NCBI GenBank assembly: GCA_019232985.1
Contig: JAFAMW010000062.1
Span: forward strand, 1-50,080
From: Roseateles sp.
Lineage (GTDB): Bacteria; Pseudomonadota; Gammaproteobacteria; Burkholderiales; Burkholderiaceae
Reading direction: 5' to 3'
DNA: 50,080 nucleotides
Below, piece after piece: positions 20,543-28,746 of this stretch. A model generated the notes under the pieces. It was not told where the DNA came from, did no database searches, and was given only the letters and a program-made list of their open reading frames with translations. The translations under genes and the position numbers were made by a program. How positions within the stretch are numbered: position 1 is the stretch's first letter; every line of letters starts with the position of its first letter.

Positions 20543-22660
20543 CTAGCTCGGCGTCAGCGATATCACGAAGCTGACGCCGCCGTCCGCGTTGACGGCGGCG
20601 ATCCGGCCGTCCATTTTGGCCAAATAGCTGCGCGCGACGAACAGGCCTTGCCCGCGGTGTTCGCTCGACGCGACGCCGCCGCTAGCGGCAGCGTCGGGCG
20701 CCGCGTCGCCGCTGACGCCGTAGTCGAAGATGCGCTCGAGCATGTCGGCGCGGATCGGCGCGCCGCGGTTGTGGATGCGCAGCTCGGCGCCCGCGCCGTC
20801 GCGCGCGACGCGCAGCGTGATCGGGCTGCCGGGCGCGCGGTGGCGGTCGGCGTTCGCGAGCACATGGGTCACGACGTCCTCCAGCGAGTAGGCGTCGGCG
20901 TGGACGAACACGGGTCCCTCGGGCCCGGGCGCGAGGACCACGTCATCGATGCCCGCGTAGGCCGCGTTGCGCGCGAGCTCGGCGACGAAGGCGACGAGGT
21001 CGAGCCGGGTCGGCGCGAGCTGGGCGGACGCGAGCGCCTCGCTCGGGCTCGCCGTGCCGTAGAGCACGCGCACGGCCTGCTGCATGCGCAGCAGGTAGCG
21101 CCGGCTCGGCGCGTCGGCGTCGGCGTGCAGGGCGAGCAGGGCCTGCAGCGGCGACATGATCTCGTGGCCGACCGCGTGCCACATGTCGCGCTCGTGCTCG
21201 GCGCGCAGCTGCTCGCGGCGCAGCGCGAGCTTGGCGCGCGCGAGCAGGTCGGCGATCGTGCCGGCGAGGATGCCGAGCTCGTCGCGGCCGCGCAGGTCGG
21301 TCACGTCGAGTTCGCCGAGGCGCTGGATGCTCTGCGCGTCGAGGCGCTCGGGCTGGATGTTGTACGAGACCGCCGCGGCGCGCCGCGTGAGCCGGGCGAT
21401 GCGCCGCATCAGGCCCAGCGCGATCACGAGCCAGGCGAGGAAGATCGCGAGCAGCATGCCGCCGACGAGCCAGCTCACGCGCGTCGCGACGGCGCTGAGC
21501 GCCTGGTCGACGCTGCGCGGGTCGCCGCTGAGCGTGAGCTCGTAGCGGCCCAGCGGCGTGTCGACGGCGTCGTGGGCGACGAGCCGCGGCGGCAGCTCGG
21601 TGCGCAGCGGCAGCCTGGCGATCAGGCGGGTGAGCCAGGGCGAGGGCAGGCCCTCGGGCTCGGCCTCGCCGCGCAGCGCCGCGACGAGGCGGCCGTCGCG
21701 CTCGATGCGCAGCACCTCGCCACCCTGCAGCTCGGCCACGAGGCCTTGCAGCGTCAGCGGCGCCTGCGGCGCCTCGGCCGCGCTGTCGAAGCGCGTGCGG
21801 CCCGCCGCGTCGACGAGCGTGATGCGCAGCGCCATCAGCGCCAGGTCGGGCGGCGGCCAGACCACCTGGCCGCCGCGCATCAGCGCGTCGCGCAGCGCCG
21901 CGACCGGCAGGCGCAGCGAGAACATCGTGCGGCGCGCGCAGGTCGCCGGATCGCTGCCGCCGCCGAGGCAGGGCCCCTCGCGCCACAGCCAGCCCCTGAA
22001 GTCGCGGTCGGGGCGCGTGCCGTGCGCGAGCAGGTCGTCGGCCGCCGTCGCGAAGCCGGTCAGCCGGCCGCGCTGGGCGAAGCCTTCCGGCGCCATCGCC
22101 TCGAACGGCGCGAGCCATTGCTGGACCTCGCCGCGGTAGGCGAGGCGCACGCGCGCCCGGTCGACGCCGCCGAGCTCGAGCCGGCCGCGCTCGCGCGCGA
22201 CGAGCGGCCCGGCGCCGAGCGCGCCGACCGCGTAGACGAAGCCGCCCGCGTAGGCGTTGCTGCCGACCGCGAGGCACAGGCTCGCGCCGTTCGCGTACTG
22301 GCGCGCGCAGCCGGCCATCTCGACGGCGCTGCGCGCCTTCTGCGGGTCGTCGAAGTCGATCGCGGCGAACGGCAGCAGCAGCGGCGTCGCGCCGCGCGCC
22401 TCGTCCTGCGCGGGGTTCAGCAGCGCGAGCTGGCCGGTCGGGTGGCGCAGCTTCGCGCCGAGCGTCGCGAGCGAACGGCCGAAGCCCTCGGCGTAGCGCT
22501 GGTAGGCGCGCTGCTTCTCCTCGCGCAGCAGGGTCACGGCGAGCGCGACGGTCGCGAGCGCGAGCAGCAGGAACACGCCGTGGAACACGAGCCGGTTGCG
22601 CCACGCGGCGAGCCCGAGGCGAGGGTAGGTCAGGTCGAAGCGCGGCAGCTTGATCTTCAA
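20543..22660 (-). CDS. Membrane sensor histidine kinase with a large periplasmic sensor domain
   Basis: The 705-residue kinase begins at a TTG that overlaps the stop of the response-regulator gene (TTGA). There is a transmembrane helix at about residues 25-45 (LVFHGVFLLLALATVALAV), a roughly 350-residue periplasmic sensor region, a second helix (WLVGGMLLAIFLAWLVIALGL), HAMP-like sequence and then the phosphoacceptor helix AVGHEIMSPLQALL with His499. The ATPase domain contains an N-box (HVLANADRHR) and a G-box (HRGQGLFVARSYLAKMDG); a recognisable DxGxG is degraded to FDYGVSG. No ATG is available near the start, and the RR-HK overlap supports the TTG. The signal sensed is unknown, and the sensor domain is not one I recognise. 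Confidence 0.88.
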   Translation of the reverse strand: MKIKLPRFDLTYPRLGLAAWRNRLVFHGVFLLLALATVALAVTLLREEKQRAYQRYAEGFGRSLATLGAKLRHPTGQLALLNPAQDEARGATPLLLPFAAIDFDDPQKARSAVEMAGCARQYANGASLCLAVGSNAYAGGFVYAVGALGAGPLVARERGRLELGGVDRARVRLAYRGEVQQWLAPFEAMAPEGFAQRGRLTGFATAADDLLAHGTRPDRDFRGWLWREGPCLGGGSDPATCARRTMFSLRLPVAALRDALMRGGQVVWPPPDLALMALRITLVDAAGRTRFDSAAEAPQAPLTLQGLVAELQGGEVLRIERDGRLVAALRGEAEPEGLPSPWLTRLIARLPLRTELPPRLVAHDAVDTPLGRYELTLSGDPRSVDQALSAVATRVSWLVGGMLLAIFLAWLVIALGLMRRIARLTRRAAAVSYNIQPERLDAQSIQRLGELDVTDLRGRDELGILAGTIADLLARAKLALRREQLRAEHERDMWHAVGHEIMSPLQALLALHADADAPSRRYLLRMQQAVRVLYGTASPSEALASAQLAPTRLDLVAFVAELARNAAYAGIDDVVLAPGPEGPVFVHADAYSLEDVVTHVLANADRHRAPGSPITLRVARDGAGAELRIHNRGAPIRADMLERIFDYGVSGDAAPDAAASGGVASSEHRGQGLFVARSYLAKMDGRIAAVNADGGVSFVISLTPS

Positions 22661-23370
22661 GATGCGGCCCAGCGGAAGCCGCGCATCGGCACGTTCTCGA
22701 TCGCGTCGAAGCCCGGGTCGGCGTCGCGGAAGGCCTCGCGGATCGTCGCGACATGCTTGCGCACGTTGTCGCGGCTGCGCCCGCTCTTGACCACGTCGAA
22801 CAGCTCCTCGTAGCTGACGACCTCGCCGCGGCGCTGGTACAGCGTGGCGAGGATGCGCTGCGCGGTCAGCGGCAGGTTCACCCGCTGGCCGCGCCAGACC
22901 GCCGAGCGCTGCCACAGCGGGTCGAGCTGGAGCTCGGGCGCGCTCGCGGCGGGCGCCGCCGCCGATGTCGCGGGCTCGGCGCGCTTCGCGGCCCGGGCCG
23001 CGCGCAGCATGTCGAGAAAGGTCTCGACGAACTCGGCCTCGTCGAACGCGGTCTTCTGCAGATAGTCCCAGGCGTCGAGCGCCTTCATGATGCCGCGGTA
23101 GATCGCCGCGGGCATCGCCGAGACGACGAGCACCGGCGTGCCCTGGCGGCGCTTGTTGATCGCGTTGATCAGCGCGACGCCCGCGTGGCGCTCGCGGCCG
23201 AGCTCGATGTCGAGCAGCACGAGGTCGTAGGTCTCGCGCTCGAGCGCGGCCTCGGCCGTGTCGCGGTCGAACCATTGGTCGACCTGGGCCTCGGGTTTCG
23301 CGGCGCGGATCCAGCCGGCGAGCTGGTCGCTGGTCGGGCGGTCGTCTTCGATCAGGGCGATGCGCGTCAT
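22657..23370 (-). CDS. OmpR-like response regulator, first gene of the kinase operon
   Basis: The 237-residue regulator has a receiver domain (acidic pair in LIEDD, phosphoacceptor Asp54 in LVLLDIELG, Ser/Thr position in VVSAMP, Lys in LQKTAF) and a C-terminal winged helix (LTAQRILATLYQRRGEVVSYEEL, ending in NVPMRGFRW). The receiver and DNA-binding domains are joined by an alanine/proline-rich linker. The switch lysine lies in QKTAFDE, in place of the usual K-P-F, which hints at a divergent receiver. The start ATG at 23370 was preferred to an in-frame upstream ATG because it begins the receiver fold directly. Order is regulator, kinase, DUF1294. A palindrome lies 35-50 bases upstream of the start. 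Confidence 0.88.
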   Translation of the reverse strand: MTRIALIEDDRPTSDQLAGWIRAAKPEAQVDQWFDRDTAEAALERETYDLVLLDIELGRERHAGVALINAINKRRQGTPVLVVSAMPAAIYRGIMKALDAWDYLQKTAFDEAEFVETFLDMLRAARAAKRAEPATSAAAPAASAPELQLDPLWQRSAVWRGQRVNLPLTAQRILATLYQRRGEVVSYEELFDVVKSGRSRDNVRKHVATIREAFRDADPGFDAIENVPMRGFRWAAS

Positions 23371-23404
23371 GGGCGGATTATGGAAGTCGCGTCGCGCCGG
23401 CTCC

Positions 23405-23420
23405 CGGAAGATTTCTTCCG
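23405..23420. promoter_or_regulatory. Palindromic operator candidate between the regulator and SPFH genes
   Basis: CGGAAGA-TT-TCTTCCG has perfect seven-base arms around two bases. It lies in the 146-base divergent region, 35 bases from the response-regulator start and 97 bases from the SPFH start. It may be the binding site of the neighbouring response regulator. There is no direct evidence for that. Confidence 0.4.
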
Positions 23421-23516
23421 CGTCGCGGAGCAAAGCGGCATGGCCGCGGCATTGAGGCTTCCCCGGGGGCGCGGAATCATGCGTTCACCCCAACGAAGCG
23501 CCCTCAGGAGGCCGCC

Positions 23517-24765
23517 ATGAAGCTCCCGCAAGCCCTCAAGACCATCCCGTCGCGCGTCGCCGCCTGGCTGCACGCGGCGCAACCGGCCAGCGCCGCGGTG
23601 CGCCGCGGCGCGCCGCGCGTGGCGCTGCGCGTCGGCGCCGTCGCGCTGGCCTGCGGCGCGGCCTGGGGCCTCGCCAAGCACCCGCCGCTCTACACCGTGC
23701 ACGCGGGCGAGGTCGCGGTGCGCACCGACCTGTTCACGGGCCGCGCGGTCGCCGCGACCGAGGGCCGGCTGCTGCTGCTGCCGGGCGTCTACGAGGTGCG
23801 CGTGCTGCCGGCGCGCGACCAGATCTACCACGCGAGCCGCATGGCGAGCGCCGACGGCGCCGGCGCGCTGCAGTCGCTCGAGGGCCTGTCGCTGGGCATG
23901 GACCTGACGCTGGCCTGGCGTATCGACCAGCGTCAGCTGCCGGGCCTCGCCGCGCGCCTGCCCGAGAACATCGAGCGCGACCTGATCGACCCGGCGCTGC
24001 AGGCGAGCGTCTACCCGGTCGTCGCCCAGCACAGCGTGCGCGAGATCTTCTCGACCCAGCGCGCCCCGATCGAGCAGGCGATCACGGCCGCGCTGCGCGC
24101 CAAGCTCGCGGCCCAGGGCATCGAGCTGCGCAGCGTGCAGATCGGCCATATCGACCTGCCGGCCGACTACCGCGCGGGCATGGAGGGTCTGCTCGCCGAG
24201 GGCCTCGCGGCCGACAAGATGCAGTACACGCTCGCGCTCAAGGCCCAGCAGGTCAAGCAGACCGAGCTCGAGGCGCAGGCCGACAAGTCGCGCCGCGAGA
24301 TCGCGGCCGAGGCCGCCGAGCGCGAACAGGTGATCGCCGCGCGCGCAGGAGGAGGCGATGCAGCACATCCTGCCGCTCAAGGAAAAGCAGATCCAGCAGC
24401 GCGCGCTCGAGGCCGACGCGGCGAACGCCGAGCGCGTCAAGCTCGCCGAGGGCAATGCGAAGGCGCGCCAGATCGAGGTCGAGGCCGAAGCCCGCGCGCG
24501 TCAGCGTCTCGCCGACGCGGAGGCCTACCGACTCGCCGAAATCAGCAAGGTCGACGCCGAGCGCATGGCGCGCGAGGGCGCGCTGCTGACCCAGCACCCG
24601 CTGCTCGTGCAGAAGACGCTCGCCGACAAGCTCTCGGACAAGGTCCAGGTCATCATCGCACCGCCGTCGGCGAGCGGCGCGTTCATCGGTGCTGGGCTGC
24701 TTGGCCAGAGCCAGGCCGCGGCCGCGCCCGCGCCGAACCCGGCGCAAGCCCAGGCGCAGGAGTGA
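23517..24765 (+). pseudogene. SPFH/prohibitin-domain (HflC/slipin-like) membrane protein gene with a frameshift
   Basis: The gene starts at an ATG with AGGAGG upstream. The first ~276 codons encode a short membrane segment (RVGAVALACGAAWGLA) and an SPFH domain (TVHAGEVAVRTDLFTG, LLPGVYEVRVLPARDQ, VREIFSTQRAPIEQAITAAL, QIGHIDLP) plus the start of the usual coiled coil. At about 24340-24352 the frame is lost in a GC dinucleotide run (gccgcgcgcgcag). The +1 frame then continues the expected coiled coil (QEEAMQHILPLKEKQIQQR) and tail to a TGA at 24763-24765. In the original frame no stop appears until the end of the next gene, so a naive reading gives a spurious 910-residue fusion. Either a real 1- or 2-base indel inactivates the gene or the run was mis-sequenced. 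The intact product would be about 415 residues. Confidence 0.75.
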
Positions 24766-24770
24766 ACGTC

Positions 24771-26249
24771 ATGAAGAAGACCACGCCTGCCCTGCTCATG
24801 GGTCTCGCGCTCGCCGCCGCCGCCGCCGAGGCCGCACCGACCGCGACGCCCGCTGCCATTGCGTCGCCCGCGCCGGCCGACGCGCCCAAGCCCGTCGTGC
24901 TCGTGCTGCAGGACCTTGCCAGCCTGCGCGCGGCCGCGCGCGACTCGAGCCCGCAGCAGGCCCAGCTGCTGCGCGGCGAGGCGCTCGAGGTCCGCGCCGA
25001 GCGGCTCGACTGGCTGCAGGTCTGGGACTACGGCCGCGAGCGCGGCGGCTATGTGCGGCGCGCGCAGACGCTCGCGCTCGCCGCGGATCCCGCGACGCTG
25101 CTCGCCCAGCTGCGCGTGACCGCGGCGCAGGACGGCAGCGAAGGCCTCGGCGTCGCGCTCGCGGCTGCCTATATCCAGGCCGCGAGCAAGACCGAGCTCG
25201 CCGGCCCCGACGGCGCCGAGGTGCTCGCCGACCTCGGCGACTTCGGCGCGCGCATCGCCGCGAATACGGGCCGCCAGCGCGCGGGCCTGCTCGACGTCGC
25301 GGCGCGCTACGGCCTGCGCTTCGAGAACTTCGAGCAGGCCGACGGCAGCATGCTCGCCTGCTACGACGGCGACGCCTGGCGCCGCGTGCTGAGCCTGCCC
25401 GCGAGCGCCGAGGCCAAGGCGCGCGCGGCGCTCGCGCTCACGCGCGCCGAATGCCGCCCGGCCGCGCTCACCGCCAGCCAGCGCGAGGCCAGCGACGCGT
25501 GGCGCGCCGAGGTGCTCGCGCATGCGCCGCTCGACGGCCTGCCCGGCTACCTGAAGAACCGCCTGCTGCTGCGCCGCGCGAGCGTCGGCGCGAGCCGCGC
25601 GTTCGCGGCGCGGGACGCGGCGCTCGCGCGCGCCGCGCTCGCCGACTTCGCGCGCGTCGAGCCGACCGAGCTGCCCGAGGACGACCAGCCCGAGGCCAAC
25701 GACACGGCGATGCGCGTGAATGCGATGCGCTGGCTCGCGCTCGAGCAGCCGGCCGAGCGCCAGTTCGCCCAGGGCCTGCGCCTGACGCTGAAGGACGGGG
25801 CCGGCGTCGGCGAGCGCTGCCTGACGCTCTCGAACGCGAACGGCGACGCGCTCGTCGCGCGCTGCAGCGTCGGCGCCGTGATGCTCGCGTCGGCGACGCT
25901 GGACCGCGAGGCCAACGCGCTCGCGATCGCGGTCCAGCCGCTCGACGGCTGGCGCGAGCTCTGGGTGCTGCGCGCTGGGCAGGGCGGCTGGACCGTCGAC
26001 GTGCTGCCGCCGACGCTCGCGGCGCCGGGCCTCGGCTACGTCGAGTTCGCGGGCTGGGTGCCCGGCGGTAAGCAGCTGCTCGTCGTCAGCGAGTCGCGCG
26101 CCGAGGGCCGCTACGCGAGCCGGCGCTTCCAGCAGCTCGAGCTGGCGACGCTCGCGCCCTTGCACCAGGCCGGCGACGCGAAGCAGCTCGGCGTGTTCCA
26201 GCGCTGGGCCGACCCGGCGTGGACCGGCGCGTCGCTCGCGTTGCGCTGA
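24771..26249 (+). CDS. Unknown secreted protein with an SH3b-like N-terminal region
   Basis: The 492-residue protein starts at an ATG with AGGAG eight bases upstream and six bases after the SPFH stop, so the two are co-transcribed. It has a signal peptide (ALLMGLALAAAAAEA). After an Ala/Pro linker comes a segment that looks like a bacterial SH3 domain (VLQDLASLRAAARDS, GEALEVRAERLDWLQVWDYG, GGYVRRAQT). The middle is helical with a few cysteines. The C-terminal ~130 residues resemble beta-propeller-like or WD-like strands (LVARCSVGAVMLASATLDREANALAIAVQP, ELWVLRAGQGGWTVDVLPPT, YVEFAGWVPGGKQLLVVSES). No enzymatic motif is visible. A periplasmic accessory role with the SPFH protein is plausible from context only. 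Confidence 0.7.
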   Translation: MKKTTPALLMGLALAAAAAEAAPTATPAAIASPAPADAPKPVVLVLQDLASLRAAARDSSPQQAQLLRGEALEVRAERLDWLQVWDYGRERGGYVRRAQTLALAADPATLLAQLRVTAAQDGSEGLGVALAAAYIQAASKTELAGPDGAEVLADLGDFGARIAANTGRQRAGLLDVAARYGLRFENFEQADGSMLACYDGDAWRRVLSLPASAEAKARAALALTRAECRPAALTASQREASDAWRAEVLAHAPLDGLPGYLKNRLLLRRASVGASRAFAARDAALARAALADFARVEPTELPEDDQPEANDTAMRVNAMRWLALEQPAERQFAQGLRLTLKDGAGVGERCLTLSNANGDALVARCSVGAVMLASATLDREANALAIAVQPLDGWRELWVLRAGQGGWTVDVLPPTLAAPGLGYVEFAGWVPGGKQLLVVSESRAEGRYASRRFQQLELATLAPLHQAGDAKQLGVFQRWADPAWTGASLALR

Positions 26250-26265
26250 GCCCGCGAGGATCCGC

Positions 26266-27873
26266 TCAATGCGCGGGCGCGACCTTCTGCAGTCGACCGT
26301 GCAGCTCGGCGGCCCGCGCGTTGCCGGGCGCGAGACCTTGCGCGAGCGCGATCGCCGCGCGCGCCTCGGCGCCGAGCGTCGCGTCCCAGCCGGTCTTCTC
26401 GAGGCTCACGACGGCCACGTAGGCGAGGTTCAGCAGCGCGCGGCTGTTCTGCGGCATCAGCGCGCGTGCGCGGCGCATGCTGTCGAGCGCCTCGGGAAGC
26501 TTGCCCTGGCCGAGCAGCTGCACGCCCTCGCTCATGGCCTCGGCGGCCTGCTTGCGCGACGCGCTGAGCAGCTCGCGGCCCGCGTCGCCCATGCCGCCCG
26601 ACTCGAACACGCGCTGGGCGCGCTCGGCGACCGACTGGTCTTCGTGGTTGTTGCGCGCGACGAACTGCAGCAGCTCGGTCGCGACGCTCTGGCGGCCCAG
26701 CTGCATCAGCGTCTCGGCGACCTGCATCGCGGCCTCGGTCGGCACGGCCTCGGCGGCGCCGACGGTCAGCGCGAGCAGCTGCGCCTGCGCGGCCTGGATC
26801 GCGGCCTCGTCGCCGGCCTTCACATGGGCGCGCAGCGCCTCGGTCTTCGCGAGCAGGCGCGCCTCGGGCGCGTCGAAGTCGCGCTCGACGGCCGCGAGCG
26901 TCTGCAAGGCGTCCTGGGGCGAACCGGTCTCGGACTGCACGCGCGCGAGGCCCAGCTGCGCGGCCGGCGTGCGCATCGCGCTGTGCTCGGCGAGCTTGAT
27001 CGAGCGCGAGAAGGCCTGGCCCGCGAGCTCGAGCTGGCCGCTGCGCACGGCGACCTGGCCCAGCGCGGCCTGGCGGGCCGCCGAGTTCGGCGACAGCTTG
27101 GTCGCGCGCTGCAGGATCTCGAGCTGTCGGTCGAGTTCGCCGCGGCGCTCGAGCAGCTGGGCGAGGCCGTCGTAGGCCTCGAGGTACTGCGGGTGGGCGC
27201 TGACGATCTCCTCGAGCAGCGCGCGCGCGCCGGCCTCGTCGCCCTTGGCCGCCTTGATGCGCGCGATGCCGAGCTTGGCCCAGGCGATGTCGGCGCGGTC
27301 GAGCACGTCGTGGTAGGTCGCGATCGCGCGCTCGGCGTCGCCGCTCAATTCGTAGGCCTGGGCCTGCAGGCGCAGCAGGTCGGCGAGGTTCTTGCCCTCG
27401 GGCTTGCGCTGGTTGCACAGGTAGACGACGCGCGCATAGTCCTTCGCCTGCATCGCCGCGACGATGTCGGCGAGCGCGGCCTTGCGCGCGAGCAGGCGCT
27501 GCAGCCGCGTCTGCAGCGTGCCCTCGGTGATCGGCTTGAGCAGGTAGTCGTCGGGCGCGTGCTCGGCGGCGACGAAGATCATGTCCGAGTTCTTCTCGGC
27601 CGTGATCATGATCCAGACCGTCGTCGGCGAGGTCCACTGCTTGAAGCGCGACTCCTCGAGCAGCATCTGGCCGTTCTTGCCGACGCCGAGGTTGTAGTCG
27701 CACAGCACGACGTCGTAGCGCTCGCGCGCGAGCAGCTTGCTCGCCTCGTCGGCCGACGCGGCCGTGTCGACGCGCTCGGCGCCGCAGCGGCGCAGCAGGC
27801 CGCGGATCACGCTGCGCATGGTTTCGAAGTCCTCGACCAGGAGGAATTTGCGCGAACCGAAAATGTCCTGCAT
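26266..27873 (-). CDS. Response regulator with C-terminal TPR repeats, no DNA-binding domain
   Basis: The 535-residue protein has a receiver domain at residues 9-125: acidic pair in LLVEDFE, phosphoacceptor Asp59 in VVLCDYNLG, Thr in IMITAEKNSD and Lys in DYLLKPI. The rest is a superhelix of tetratricopeptide-like repeats (for example LADLLRLQAQAYELSGDAERAIATY, AWAKLGIARIKAAKGDEAGARALLEE, PEALDSMRRARALMPQNSRALLNLAYV). No helix-turn-helix or enzyme domain is present, so output must be by protein-protein contact. It lies 12 bases behind the soluble histidine kinase gene and is its likely partner. It is convergent with the unknown secreted-protein gene, 16 bases away. Confidence 0.87.
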   Translation of the reverse strand: MQDIFGSRKFLLVEDFETMRSVIRGLLRRCGAERVDTAASADEASKLLARERYDVVLCDYNLGVGKNGQMLLEESRFKQWTSPTTVWIMITAEKNSDMIFVAAEHAPDDYLLKPITEGTLQTRLQRLLARKAALADIVAAMQAKDYARVVYLCNQRKPEGKNLADLLRLQAQAYELSGDAERAIATYHDVLDRADIAWAKLGIARIKAAKGDEAGARALLEEIVSAHPQYLEAYDGLAQLLERRGELDRQLEILQRATKLSPNSAARQAALGQVAVRSGQLELAGQAFSRSIKLAEHSAMRTPAAQLGLARVQSETGSPQDALQTLAAVERDFDAPEARLLAKTEALRAHVKAGDEAAIQAAQAQLLALTVGAAEAVPTEAAMQVAETLMQLGRQSVATELLQFVARNNHEDQSVAERAQRVFESGGMGDAGRELLSASRKQAAEAMSEGVQLLGQGKLPEALDSMRRARALMPQNSRALLNLAYVAVVSLEKTGWDATLGAEARAAIALAQGLAPGNARAAELHGRLQKVAPAH

Positions 27874-27885
27874 GGTGGTGGCGCC

Positions 27886-28545
27886 TCAGGGCAGGACGAG
27901 GACGAAGCGTCCGCCGCCCTCGGCCAGGTTTTCGATGCGGGTCTGGCCCGCGCGCGCCTTGTGGCGATGCAGCGCCGCGACATGGCGCGCGAAGTACAGG
28001 CCCAGGCCCGTGCTGCCGGTCGCCGTGTCGATGCCCGGCTGCGGGTAGTCGCTCGCGAGCATGAACGCGGGGAAGCCGGCGCCGTCGTCGTCGACGCGGA
28101 TCGCGAGGCCCTCGGGCGTCACGGCGACGCCGAACACGACGCGCGAGCGCGTGTAGCGCAGCGCGTTGAACATCGCCTGGGTCAGCACGCTGAGCACGAG
28201 TTCGCGGTCGCAGTAGCAGGCCGGCGCGTCGCCGGGCAGCTCGGTGTGCAGCGCGACGCCGCGGATGCGCGCGAGCGGCTGGACACGGCCGAGCACCTCG
28301 GCGGCGAGCTCGGCGAAGTCGATCTCCTCGGGGTTGAACGGGTACAGGCCGCGCTCGATCTTGTAGATCGCCATCAGCTGGACGAGGTTGCCGTTGACGC
28401 GCTGGGTCTCGTGCAGCGTCTGCTGAAGCAGGGGCGCCTCGGCGCCGCCGGCCTGGGCGAGCAGGTCCTCGAGGTAGGCCGTGATCACGCCGACCGAGTT
28501 CTTCATGTCGTGGACCGAGGCCCCGACGAATGTCGAGAAATCCAT
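27886..28545 (-). CDS. Small soluble sensor histidine kinase
   Basis: The 219-residue protein has no membrane segment and no N-terminal sensor domain. It starts almost at the phosphoacceptor helix (FVGASVHDMKNSVGVITAYL, His12) and continues into a HATPase_c domain (N-box QAMFNALRYT, then VDDDGAGFP and GSTGLGLYFARHVAALH). The ATG at 28545 was chosen over an in-frame ATG four codons upstream because GGAGGG precedes it at the right distance. With no sensor domain it probably receives its signal through another protein or by dimer contacts. Order is kinase then TPR regulator, 12 bases apart, likely one operon. Confidence 0.87.
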   Translation of the reverse strand: MDFSTFVGASVHDMKNSVGVITAYLEDLLAQAGGAEAPLLQQTLHETQRVNGNLVQLMAIYKIERGLYPFNPEEIDFAELAAEVLGRVQPLARIRGVALHTELPGDAPACYCDRELVLSVLTQAMFNALRYTRSRVVFGVAVTPEGLAIRVDDDGAGFPAFMLASDYPQPGIDTATGSTGLGLYFARHVAALHRHKARAGQTRIENLAEGGGRFVLVLP

Positions 28546-28746
28546 GCACCCTCCCATAACCGCAACTCATGTGCGCGCTTGCGCAAGGCGCGGGCATTCT
28601 CGCCGCGACAAGGCCGTGGCTCGGATGAAAAGTCGCGATCGGCCCACCCGACGGCCCATAAATCGCACGATGTAGTGACTTTCGACGCTTGTCACGCGCC
28701 TGCGGCATGATCCGCGGCTTTGTCGTCTGCCTTGCTCCCGCATTAC

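Noticed and set aside
23517..26249. A single 910-codon open frame joining the SPFH protein to the following secreted protein
   Set aside because: The middle ~140 codons translate to an Arg/Gly/Ala-rich nonsense stretch, while the +1 frame over the same bases gives a proper SPFH coiled coil. The second gene has its own AGGAG, ATG and signal peptide.
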